From contig JAJYLH010000007.1 in NCBI GenBank assembly GCA_021787845.1, positions 1 to 64,000 of the forward strand: DNA of 64,000 nucleotides, written 5' to 3'. Below the pieces are notes generated by a model. That model was not told the origin of the DNA. It did not search any database and worked only from the letters and a program-made list of their open reading frames with translations. The translations under genes were made by a program, and so were the position numbers. Positions 51,880 through 59,865 of the stretch are shown in pieces. Position 1 is the stretch's first letter. Each line of letters opens with the position of its first letter. Source of the stretch: Myxococcales bacterium. Its GTDB lineage: Bacteria; Myxococcota; Myxococcia; Myxococcales; JAJYLH01.

Positions 51880-54258
51880 ATGGCGAATCGAACGTCGACG
51901 TTCCGGAGCTTGGCGTGGTTCGGGCTCGTGCTGGCGGCGGGGGTCGCGCGCGCGGACACGACGCCGTTCGTGGCACAGGCGCTGCCGCAAGAGGGGCGGC
52001 TGCTCGACGCGAACGATCAGCCGGTCAACGGCGCGGTCGACATGACGTTTCGGCTTTATCACCAGGCGAACGGCGGCACCGCGGCGTGGAGCGAGGCGCA
52101 GTCGGTCCAGGTCGACAACGGCTACTACGCCATCCGGCTGGGGGACCCGTCGGTTTCGGGCGTGGAGCCGATCACGGCGGACGTCCTCGCGCCGCCGACG
52201 TACCTCGCCATCTCCATCGGCGGCGCCGAGCTGTCTCCCCGGTTGGAGCTGGGGACGGTGCCCTACGCCGAGCGGGCGGACCTTGCGAACCGCATCGACG
52301 GCGGGACCATCACCAACGCGACGATCACGAATTCGACCGTCGATGCGACCCAGGTCACGGTTGGCGGGAAGACGGTCATCGACTCGAGCGGGAACGTCGA
52401 CGCGAATCGAATCTCCGTGAACGGGCAGACGGTCATCGACGCGAGCGGCAACCTGACCAACCTCGCGCAACAGCTTGCGGGCTCCGGGATGGTGGCGAGC
52501 GATTCGAACGAGCTGGGCGGCAAGCCCGCGAGCGACTACGTGACGAACGACGAGCTGACGCAGGGCTACGCGACGTCGAGCGACCTGGCCGACCAGGAGT
52601 ACGACAACCGGGCGCGCAACGGGTCGTTCGAGCTGGGGGCGGCAGGACAGCTCCCGACCTACTGGAGCGCTGTCGGAATAGGGAATGGCTCCCGCTCGCA
52701 GGTAGCGGATCCGATGTTCGGCGCGAAGGCGCTGGAGGTGAACGACTCCGACTCGACGGCGCAGGTCGCGGTCGAACAGACGGTGATTGCGGCGGGCGAC
52801 ATCGCGGGAGCGGTCGGGGAGACCTTCACCGCTTCCGTCTTCGCGAAGCGCAAGAGCGGGTCGACCCGGGGCCGGCTGTGCCTCGCGGAGGGGGACCCGA
52901 CCGACCCGGCGGTAGCGCTCGATTGCGCGACCCTGACCGCGGGCTCGACCTACGCGCGCCAGACCGTGAGCCACCTCGTCACCAGCGCGGCGACCGAGCT
53001 CGTGGTGCTGCTCGACAGCGGCGCCACCGCGGCGGACGCGAACGACTACGTCTTCGATGGCGTGATGGTCACCCGAGGCAAGCTCGCGCCGGCGTTCACC
53101 CCGAACATCGCGGAAGAGGTGTCCTCGGAGCTGCCCGACCAGAGCATTCCCGACGCCGCGCTGCCGGCCGACGTCGCCCTGCTCGACGCGGCGACAGACG
53201 CCTTCACGGGCGACCTGAGCGCCCACTCGTTCACCGGGAGCGGTGCCGGTCTGTCTGGCATCCCCGATTCCGCGCTGTCGGCGAACGTGCCCCTGCTCAA
53301 CGCCCCTTCGAACGCGTTCACCGGGGCGCTTTCGGTCAACGACGACCTCACGGTGAACGGGTCCGCGACGATCGCCAGCACTGGCGGTCTGCACGTGCCA
53401 GCGCTCAAGGGGACCCAGTCGGGCAATCTCAACCTCGACCTGATGCCGGGCGGCCCCAACGGCAGCATCCGCTTCATCCCCTACACCTACGGCGGCGTCG
53501 TCGGCTCGATCGACAACTCCGGCGACATGACCCTCGCGGGAACGCTTTCGGCGAAGGGCTTGACCGAGACGGGCACGGCTACGCTGGCCGGGAGCACGAC
53601 GCTGTCCAGCGGCGCTTCCGGTCAGGTACAAGTCGGCTCGGACCTGGGCGCGCTCGACTTCGGCCACTTCTGGACGCCGGCGCCCACCGTCAACGGCGAG
53701 ACCTTCACGACGCGCGAATCGATTCGCATCGACGGGACCGGCGGCGACTTGGCGATCGGGTACAACCAGACCTCGGACAGCGCCGCGATCATCGCGGACG
53801 GCCCCATCGTCTCCACCGAGCAAGGCGCGTCGTTCGCGCGAGGCGTGACCGTCGGCTCAGGCGGCATCAACGTCACCGGCGACTCGACCATCAACGGGAC
53901 CTTGACGCAGGGCTGCTCCACAGGCTGGACCGCGGTCAACGGCGGGCGGCTCTGCGTCGAGAACGCGATGCACGGGCCGACGGATTTCTACTCGGCGCTC
54001 GGCGATTGCCAGAGCCGACCCGGCGGCGCGTTCCACGGCCACATCTGCACGTACATGCAGGCAGAAACCGCGTGCGCCTCCGGCTTCAATTTCTACGCGG
54101 GCTCGTCGCAGCAGGCGAGCAATGCTTGGGGCTGGTACGGCGACGACAGCCTTCAGGACGACTGGTTTCCAACTTGGAATTCCGGAGGCTGCGGCACCAA
54201 CAACACGGGAACCGGCCAGAGTTCCGGCACCTCGCTGTATTACCGCTGCTGCTACTGA
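51880..54258 (+). CDS. Large secreted fibre-like protein
   Basis: 792-aa exported protein with a signal peptide (SLAWFGLVLAAGVARA) and GGAGGG at the start. The N-terminal domain resembles those of tail-fibre/cell-wall-anchored proteins (VNGAVDMTFRLYH...YYAIRLGD). A long beta-repeat middle (TITNATITNSTVDATQVTVGG, LSVNDDLTVNGSATIASTGG) follows, with an embedded carbohydrate-binding-like segment (NGSFELGAAGQLPTYW). The C-terminus is Cys-rich (GCSTGWTAVNGGRLCVENAM...YYRCCY). It probably forms a surface or phage-tail-like fibre. Confidence 0.8.
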   Translation: MANRTSTFRSLAWFGLVLAAGVARADTTPFVAQALPQEGRLLDANDQPVNGAVDMTFRLYHQANGGTAAWSEAQSVQVDNGYYAIRLGDPSVSGVEPITADVLAPPTYLAISIGGAELSPRLELGTVPYAERADLANRIDGGTITNATITNSTVDATQVTVGGKTVIDSSGNVDANRISVNGQTVIDASGNLTNLAQQLAGSGMVASDSNELGGKPASDYVTNDELTQGYATSSDLADQEYDNRARNGSFELGAAGQLPTYWSAVGIGNGSRSQVADPMFGAKALEVNDSDSTAQVAVEQTVIAAGDIAGAVGETFTASVFAKRKSGSTRGRLCLAEGDPTDPAVALDCATLTAGSTYARQTVSHLVTSAATELVVLLDSGATAADANDYVFDGVMVTRGKLAPAFTPNIAEEVSSELPDQSIPDAALPADVALLDAATDAFTGDLSAHSFTGSGAGLSGIPDSALSANVPLLNAPSNAFTGALSVNDDLTVNGSATIASTGGLHVPALKGTQSGNLNLDLMPGGPNGSIRFIPYTYGGVVGSIDNSGDMTLAGTLSAKGLTETGTATLAGSTTLSSGASGQVQVGSDLGALDFGHFWTPAPTVNGETFTTRESIRIDGTGGDLAIGYNQTSDSAAIIADGPIVSTEQGASFARGVTVGSGGINVTGDSTINGTLTQGCSTGWTAVNGGRLCVENAMHGPTDFYSALGDCQSRPGGAFHGHICTYMQAETACASGFNFYAGSSQQASNAWGWYGDDSLQDDWFPTWNSGGCGTNNTGTGQSSGTSLYYRCCY

Positions 54259-54446
54259 GTAAGAGCCTGGTCGATCAGCGGCGGGCCTCTCGATCCCCGG
54301 TAGCGTCGCCGCTGACCGGACGCCCAGCCGAGCTTCGATGTCCAGGTGCCCGCCAGCCCTGCCAGGCGGCCGCAACATGTAGTGGCCTGATTCTGGACTG
54401 CGCCCTACGAGTGGCGTAGCGTCCCTCGAAGCCGGAGGGCGCCGCC

Positions 54447-54914
54447 GTGAAGTGCCCGTTCTGCGTCTCGCAAGAGAACAAGGTCATCGACTCGCGCCTG
54501 TCCAAGGAAGGGCAGGTCATCCGCCGCCGGCGCGAGTGCCTCGCCTGCCAGCGCCGGTTCACGACCTACGAGCGCATCGAGGAGATCATGCCGCTGGTCG
54601 TCAAGAAGGACGGGCGGCGCGAGGCGTTCGAGCGCAAGAAGATCGTCGCGGGGCTCAAGGCGGCGTGCCAGAAGCGGCCGGTTTCCAGCGAGGACATCGA
54701 CGCCATCGTCGAGCAGGTCGAGCGCAAGCTGCAGGAGAAGGGCGAGCGCGAGGTCCCCACGTCGGTCATCGGCGAGCACGTGATGAGCCGGCTGCACGAG
54801 CTGGACGAGGTCGCCTACGTTCGCTTCGCCTCTGTTTACCGGTCGTTCCAGGACATCGGCGAGTTCATGACCGAGTTGAAGGACCTCGCGAGCGACCGGC
54901 GCGCGCGCAAGTAG
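54447..54914 (+). CDS. nrdR: Transcriptional repressor NrdR
   Basis: 155-aa regulator of ribonucleotide reductase genes. It has an N-terminal zinc ribbon (CPFC at 3-6 and CLAC at 31-34) and an ATP-cone (about 49-139) starting [16 protein letters not shown]. It is the standard length. The gene is followed one base later by ribD, the common nrdR-rib arrangement. The start follows GGAGG by 9-10 bases. Confidence 0.96.
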   Translation: MKCPFCVSQENKVIDSRLSKEGQVIRRRRECLACQRRFTTYERIEEIMPLVVKKDGRREAFERKKIVAGLKAACQKRPVSSEDIDAIVEQVERKLQEKGEREVPTSVIGEHVMSRLHELDEVAYVRFASVYRSFQDIGEFMTELKDLASDRRARK

Positions 54915-54915
54915 G

Positions 54916-56064
54916 ATGTCCCCGGTGAGCGCGCTTTCCGACTCGGTGCACGAGCTGTTCTTCGACCTCGCGCTCGAGGAGGCCGAGAAGGGTGTCGGTC
55001 GGACGCACCCCAACCCTCCGGTAGGAGCGGTCATCGTCCAGGGCGGCGCTGTCGTGGGGCGTGGGCACCACCGCAAGGCCGGCGCGCCGCACGCGGAGGT
55101 GGAGGCCCTCAGCGAGGCGGGCGCGCGCGCGCGCGGGGCCGACCTCTACGTCACGCTGGAGCCGCACGACCACCAGGGGCGGACGCCGCCGTGCACCGAG
55201 GCGATCATCGCGGCGGGCGTGCGGCGGGTGTTCGTCGGCGCGCGCGACCCGAACCCGCTGGTCTGCGGCCGCGGCATCCGGCACCTCGAGCAGGAAGGCA
55301 TCGAGGTGCGCACGGGCCTGCGGGCCGACGCGTCGGCGCGGCTCGTGCGGGCGTTCCAGAAGCTCATCACGACCGGCCGGCCGCTCGTGGTGCTGAAAGT
55401 CGCGACGACCCTCGACGGTCGGATCGCGACCCGGACCGGCGATTCGAAGTGGGTGACGGGCGAGACGGCGCGGCAGCTCGTCCACCGCTGGCGGGATGAA
55501 TTCGATTGCGTCCTGGTCGGCGGGGGCACGGTGCGCGCGGACGACCCGGAGCTGACGACCCGGCTTTCGCAGCCGGTGGTGCCGGGCCGGGAACCGCGCA
55601 ATCCGGCGCGGGTGGTGGCGTCGGCGTCGCTCGATTTGCCGGCTCGGGCAAAGGTGTTCGACGTCGCGAAGGCGCCGACGATCGTGCTCACCGGTCAGGG
55701 GAAGGGGGCAGCAGCGCAAGCGCTCTCCAATCGCGGTGTCGAGGCCACCGAGGTCGCGGGCCAGAGCGGCCGGCTCGATCCCGGCGCGATGGTCGCTGAG
55801 CTCGGGCGGCGCGGCTTCCTGTCGGTCCTGGTGGAAGGCGGCGGCAGGATGCACGCGTCGTTTCTCGCCGCGGGGCTGGTCGACGAGGTGCGCCTCTTCT
55901 TCGCGCCGAAGATCCTCGGCGGCGACGGCGTCCCGGCGTTCGGCGCGATGGGCCTCGAGCGGATGGAGCAGGCGTTCCACCTCGAAGAGGTGACGGTCGA
56001 GCGCGTCGGCGACGACTGGCTCGTCAAGGGGAGCCCCCGAGGGGCGGCCGAGGGCCGAGCGTGA
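54916..56064 (+). CDS. ribD: Bifunctional riboflavin deaminase/reductase RibD, altered Zn ligand
   Basis: 382-aa enzyme for two early riboflavin steps: deamination of the pyrimidine and reduction of the ribosyl chain. The deaminase zinc motif starts GAPHAEVEAL and continues in TLEPHDHQGRTPPCTEAI. Most RibD proteins have Cys in the EPC position; here it is His. The second Cys (TPPC) is kept. The reductase domain begins around residue 150 (PLVVLKVATTLDGRIA) and has the SKWVTGETARQLVHRWR signature and VEGGGRMHASFL. It is followed by a repeat-rich gap and ribE. Confidence 0.94.
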   Translation: MSPVSALSDSVHELFFDLALEEAEKGVGRTHPNPPVGAVIVQGGAVVGRGHHRKAGAPHAEVEALSEAGARARGADLYVTLEPHDHQGRTPPCTEAIIAAGVRRVFVGARDPNPLVCGRGIRHLEQEGIEVRTGLRADASARLVRAFQKLITTGRPLVVLKVATTLDGRIATRTGDSKWVTGETARQLVHRWRDEFDCVLVGGGTVRADDPELTTRLSQPVVPGREPRNPARVVASASLDLPARAKVFDVAKAPTIVLTGQGKGAAAQALSNRGVEATEVAGQSGRLDPGAMVAELGRRGFLSVLVEGGGRMHASFLAAGLVDEVRLFFAPKILGGDGVPAFGAMGLERMEQAFHLEEVTVERVGDDWLVKGSPRGAAEGRA

Positions 56065-56102
56065 AGGCGGCCTCCAAGCTGGCCGCGCCGGGCGCCTGCG
56101 CC

Positions 56103-56147
56103 GATTGGACGGATCGGACGGATCGGACCGATCGGTCTGATCGCTCG
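56103..56147. repeat. GATCGG palindromic element, copy 6
   Basis: Five units (GATTGGACG, GATCGGACG, GATCGGACC, GATCGGTCT, GATCGCTCG), co-directional with the flanking rib genes. Confidence 0.88.
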
Positions 56148-56236
56148 GCCGGTCCAACAGGCCCCGGCCCGGGAAGCAGAGCTGACGCGGGAGAGCTGCT
56201 CGTTGGGTTCACCACACCAGGCCACGGGGCAGTTCC

Positions 56237-56315
56237 GCGCATCCCGAGCGCAGTCGAGGGACGAGCGCGGTGAAGCCGAAACCGCCCGTCCTTCGACCGC
56301 GCTCAGGACGCGCGG
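56237..56315. repeat. REP-like palindrome
   Basis: Arm CATCCCGAGCGCAGTCGAGG and inverted arm GTCCTTCGACCGCGCTCAGG around a short centre. Same family as 8781-8914 and 24389-24417. Confidence 0.7.
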
Positions 56316-56377
56316 CCGGGAAATCGAGCGAGGTGCGGTCGACCCGATAAGCGAGCGCTGGAGACTAGGAGTTCACC

Positions 56378-57016
56378 ATGTTCACCGGGCTCATCGAGGA
56401 AGTCGGGACGGTGCGAGCGCTCCAGCGGACAGCGGCAGGGGCACGGCTGACCGTCAGCGCTTCCTTTGCCCGGGAGCTGCGCCGAGGGGAATCGGTCTCG
56501 GTGAGCGGCGCCTGCCTGACCGCCCTGGACCTCGACGCCGACGGGTTCTCGGCCGACGTCTCGAACGAGTCGCTCGCGCGCACGACGCTCGGCGAGCTGA
56601 GGGCCGGCGCTTTCGTCAACCTGGAGCGGTCCCTCCAGGCTGGCGGCCGCCTGGGCGGGCACTTCGTCCTCGGGCACGTCGACGGCGTCGGGCACGTCGC
56701 CTCGGTTTCACCGCTCGGCGACGCGTTGCGCATCGACCTCGAGTTTCCCCCGCCGCTCGCGCCGCTCTTCGTCGAGAAAGGCTCGGTCGCCATCGACGGC
56801 GTCTCGCTGACGATCAACGAAGTGCGCGCGACGAGCTTCTGGATCGCGATCATCCCGGAGACGCGGGCGAAAACGACCCTCGGCCGCGTCAAGCCGGGCG
56901 AGCGCGTGAACGTCGAAGCGGACGTGCTGGGGAAATACGTCCTGCGCGCGCTCGCCGCGAGCGGACGAGCGGACGCCTCGCTTTCGGCGGCACTGGAGAG
57001 AGGCGGTTATCTCTAG
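56378..57016 (+). CDS. ribE: Riboflavin synthase alpha chain
   Basis: 212-aa enzyme that dismutates two 6,7-dimethyl-8-ribityllumazine molecules to riboflavin. Two repeated lumazine-binding barrels are visible: MFTGLIEEVGTVR, then SGACLTALDLDADGFSADVS in the first; GGHFVLGHVDGVGHVAS and IDGVSLTINEV in the second. The start follows GGAG by about 10 bases. It is of normal length and shares direction with ribBA and ribD. Confidence 0.95.
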   Translation: MFTGLIEEVGTVRALQRTAAGARLTVSASFARELRRGESVSVSGACLTALDLDADGFSADVSNESLARTTLGELRAGAFVNLERSLQAGGRLGGHFVLGHVDGVGHVASVSPLGDALRIDLEFPPPLAPLFVEKGSVAIDGVSLTINEVRATSFWIAIIPETRAKTTLGRVKPGERVNVEADVLGKYVLRALAASGRADASLSAALERGGYL

Positions 57017-57089
57017 CGCGCAGGGTCCGCTTGGAGGTAGGAAGCGCGCGCGTCACCCGCGCGGGGCGCGCGGGCGCGAGAGGTGCCGG

Positions 57090-58319
57090 ATGGCGGACGA
57101 CACTAAAGCCAAGGACCAGGCCCTCGGCCGGGTCGAGCGAGCGATCGCCGATTACCGGCAAGGCAAGCACGTCATCATCGTCGACGACGCCGACCGCGAG
57201 AATGAAGGCGACCTGGCGGTTCCGGCGGAGCTCGTCACCGCGGACGCCATCAACTTCATGGCGAAGCACGGGCGCGGGCTCATCTGCCTCTCGATCACTG
57301 GCGAGCAGGTGGAGCGCTTACGCCTACCGATGATGTCGCCGAACAACCGGTCGACGTTCCAGACCGCGTTCACCATCAGCATCGAGGCGGCGCGCGGGGT
57401 GACGACCGGCATCAGCGCGAAGGACCGGGCGACCACCATCCTCGCGGCGATCAGGCCAGACGCGAAGCCGTCCGACCTGGTCTCGCCGGGCCACGTCTTT
57501 CCGCTCCGGGCGCGCAAAGGCGGGGTGCTCGTGCGCGCCGGGCAGACGGAGGGCTCGGTCGACCTCGCGCGGCTCGCGGGGCTCGGCGCGTCGGCGGTGA
57601 TCTGCGAAATCATGAACGACGACGGGACGATGGCGAGGATGCCCGACCTCGAGCTCTTCGCGGCCGAGCACGGGCTCGTCATCGTCAGCATCGCGGACAT
57701 CGTGGCGTACCGGATGGCGCGCGAGCGGCTGGTGCGGCGGGCGGTGGAGGCGCCGATCCCGAGCGAGTACGGCGGCGAGTTCCGCGCCATCGCCTACGAG
57801 AACGACGTCGACAGCTTCCAGCACCTCGCTCTGGTGAAGGGCTCCTGGGCACCGGACGAGCCGGTGCTGGTGCGAATGCACTCGAAGTGCCTGACCGGCG
57901 ACGTCTTCGGGTCGCAGAGGTGCGATTGCGGCCCGCAGCTCCACCAGGCGCTGCGACAGATTGCGCAGGCGGGCAAGGGCGCTCTCGTCTACCTGGACCA
58001 GGAAGGGCGGGGCATCGGGCTCGTCAACAAGCTCAAGGCGTACAACCTCCAGGACCAGGGCCACGACACGGTCGAGGCGAACGAGAAGCTCGGGTTCAAG
58101 CCGGACCTGCGCGACTACGGCATCGGCGCGCAGATTCTGCGGGACCTCGGGATCAGAAAGCTCAGGCTCCTGACCAACAACCCGAAGAAGATCGTCGGGC
58201 TCGAAGGCTACGGGCTCGAGGTGGTCGAGCGGGTGCCGATCGAGATTCCGCCGAACGAGCTCAACCGAAGCTACCTCGCGACCAAGCGCGACCGGATGGG
58301 CCACCTGCTCGCGAGGTGA
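57090..58319 (+). CDS. ribBA: RibBA: DHBP synthase / GTP cyclohydrolase II
   Basis: 409-aa fusion of the two enzymes that start the two branches of riboflavin synthesis. The N-terminal DHBP synthase (about 15-210) has DDADRENEGDLAVPAE, HGRGLICLSIT and the GHVFPLRAR segment. The C-terminal GTP cyclohydrolase II (about 225-400) has the zinc Cys cluster in HSKCLTGDVFGSQRCDCG and LDQEGRGIGL. The ribE-ribBA pair is normal; ribH and nusB do not follow in this window. Confidence 0.96.
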   Translation: MADDTKAKDQALGRVERAIADYRQGKHVIIVDDADRENEGDLAVPAELVTADAINFMAKHGRGLICLSITGEQVERLRLPMMSPNNRSTFQTAFTISIEAARGVTTGISAKDRATTILAAIRPDAKPSDLVSPGHVFPLRARKGGVLVRAGQTEGSVDLARLAGLGASAVICEIMNDDGTMARMPDLELFAAEHGLVIVSIADIVAYRMARERLVRRAVEAPIPSEYGGEFRAIAYENDVDSFQHLALVKGSWAPDEPVLVRMHSKCLTGDVFGSQRCDCGPQLHQALRQIAQAGKGALVYLDQEGRGIGLVNKLKAYNLQDQGHDTVEANEKLGFKPDLRDYGIGAQILRDLGIRKLRLLTNNPKKIVGLEGYGLEVVERVPIEIPPNELNRSYLATKRDRMGHLLAR

Positions 58320-58394
58320 ACGGGAGCGGTTCAGGTCCGCAGGAGCCCTGCCGGGACGCCGCGACCGCCAAGCGGCGAACGACCACCGTCCGCC

Positions 58395-58426
58395 GATCGG
58401 ACCGATCGGACCGATCGGTCTGATCT
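58395..58426. repeat. GATCGG palindromic element, copy 7
   Basis: Units GATCGGACC, GATCGGACC, GATCGGTCT, GATC in the gap between the convergent ribBA and small lipoprotein genes. Confidence 0.88.
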
Positions 58427-58471
58427 CCGGCACCGACGCGCGACCGCCGACTCGCACGCTCCAAGGCGGCT

Positions 58472-58738
58472 TCACCCGCCGTCGGCGACATGGACGCACG
58501 GTCCGTCGCAGGCGCCGTCGGCGAGCTTCGTGCAGTCGTGGTCGAGGATGCACTGCGCGCAGGTGGCGATGGTCGAGGTGTCGGTGTCGTAGCAGTCGCC
58601 GTTCACGTTCGAGCAGCTCAACAGGTAGGTGCCGTGGATGTTCGGGCACTGGACCATCTTGCTGCACGCGGCCGCGCAGTCGGGGCCGGTCGAACAGCTC
58701 GCGCTGGCGACGATCAGGGCGACGACGAGCCAGCGCAC
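58472..58738 (-). CDS. Small Cys-rich lipoprotein
   Basis: 88-aa protein with a signal peptide ending in a lipobox (VVALIVASASC, Cys about residue 15). The mature part is short and Cys-rich (about 10 Cys, e.g. CAAACSKMVQC, CAQCILDHDC), suggesting a disulfide-knotted surface lipoprotein. It is convergent with ribBA and co-directional with truD, ending a minus-strand group. Such small lipoproteins are typical of myxobacteria. Function unknown. Confidence 0.8.
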   Translation of the reverse strand: MRWLVVALIVASASCSTGPDCAAACSKMVQCPNIHGTYLLSCSNVNGDCYDTDTSTIATCAQCILDHDCTKLADGACDGPCVHVADGG

Positions 58739-58774
58739 TTGAGCCTCCGGCAGAATCTTAACGCGCGATGCTTC

Positions 58775-59848
58775 TCACGCGCCGCCGGGGAGCGTCACGT
58801 CCGCCTTCGTCACCTCGGCGAGAACCCGGGTCGCGTAGGAGCCTCCGGGCAGCTCGAACGACAGCTCGACGGCGCCAGCGCCGCCCGCGCGGACCGCCGC
58901 GTTCTGGACGGGCGCCCGGTACGCCCGCCAGGCACCCTCGCCCTCGCCCTTGGCCGCCGCGAATGCCTCCCGCGATACGCCAGCCTCGGCGAGGACCCGC
59001 TCCTCGCGCGCGAGCGCTTCGCCCCTCGCCCGGAGCCGCTCGCGATGGCCGGGCATCGGCCCGGCGACGTCGATTTCGCCAGACCGTAAGCGCTCCTGGT
59101 TGGCGGCAGCGTCGTCGCAGACGAAGAGCCCTCCCGTGAGCCGTTTGCGCAGCACGTCGCCGGCGAGGACCCGGTCCCACAAGCCAGCCGCGATTCGGTC
59201 GGTCAGGCAGCGGTTGAACAGCTCGCTCTGCAAGGCGGAAATCGCGAGGCGGCGCAGGTGGCGGTCGCGCTTCGCGCGCGCGAGGTCGGGATGCGAGCCC
59301 AGGCCGAGGAGCGCCGCGCCGAGGGCTGCGTTGTCGCCGCGGCGCCCGAACCGCTGCTCGCCGTAGAAGTTCGCGAGGCCCGTCTGCCCGAGCGCGTCGA
59401 GGATCGCCTGCGCGCGCGACACCGCGTCGGGCACGGTTTCGCGCAGCGTGAGAAGGAAGCGGTTGCCCTTCAGGTGGCCGAGCCGGATGCGGTTGGTGTG
59501 CCGGCCCTCGGCGAGGATTTTCAAGCTCGGATCGTCGAGCGCGGGCGCGCGCGCGGGCGTGTGCAGGCTCACCCACTGGCGAGCGATGGCGTGCCGATCT
59601 TTCTGGCCGGCGTAACCGGCTTCCCGCGGGTCGGCACCGAGCGCATGGGCGAGGCGCCCGACGGCGTCGACCGTCGAGAGCCCGCGCTTCTCGATGAAGA
59701 GGTACAGGTGCTCGCCCGCGCCGCCGGGCAGATAGGCGGGCAGCTCCTCGACGAGGAAGTCTTCCGGCGCGACCCGGGCCACGCCGCCGGTACCCGCGAG
59801 GTCGGCGGTCAGCAGCGGGAGCGGGCGCGGCGCGAGGTCCAGGGACAT
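58775..59848 (-). CDS. truD: tRNA pseudouridine(13) synthase TruD
   Basis: 357-aa enzyme that makes pseudouridine 13 in tRNA. The catalytic Asp is D84 in GYAGQKDRHAIARQWVS. Other TruD signatures are NRFLLTLRE, LANFYGEQRFGRRGDN and GPMPGH. The length is normal, and it begins at ATG 59848, 17 bases downstream of the spoT stop, so the two probably share an mRNA. No unusual features. Confidence 0.94.
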   Translation of the reverse strand: MSLDLAPRPLPLLTADLAGTGGVARVAPEDFLVEELPAYLPGGAGEHLYLFIEKRGLSTVDAVGRLAHALGADPREAGYAGQKDRHAIARQWVSLHTPARAPALDDPSLKILAEGRHTNRIRLGHLKGNRFLLTLRETVPDAVSRAQAILDALGQTGLANFYGEQRFGRRGDNAALGAALLGLGSHPDLARAKRDRHLRRLAISALQSELFNRCLTDRIAAGLWDRVLAGDVLRKRLTGGLFVCDDAAANQERLRSGEIDVAGPMPGHRERLRARGEALAREERVLAEAGVSREAFAAAKGEGEGAWRAYRAPVQNAAVRAGGAGAVELSFELPGGSYATRVLAEVTKADVTLPGGA

Positions 59849-59865
59849 GGGGAGCCTTCGAACCC

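Larger units (their letters stand above)
56065..56377. other. Repeat-filled gap between ribD and ribE
   Basis: 313 bases with no gene, filled mostly by a GATCGG palindromic element (56103-56147) and a REP-like palindrome (56237-56315). No FMN riboswitch is recognised on the plus strand. Confidence 0.6.

Noticed and set aside
56065-56377. FMN riboswitch in the rib operon
   Set aside because: The gap is occupied by two palindromic repeats and lacks the conserved RFN box sequence.
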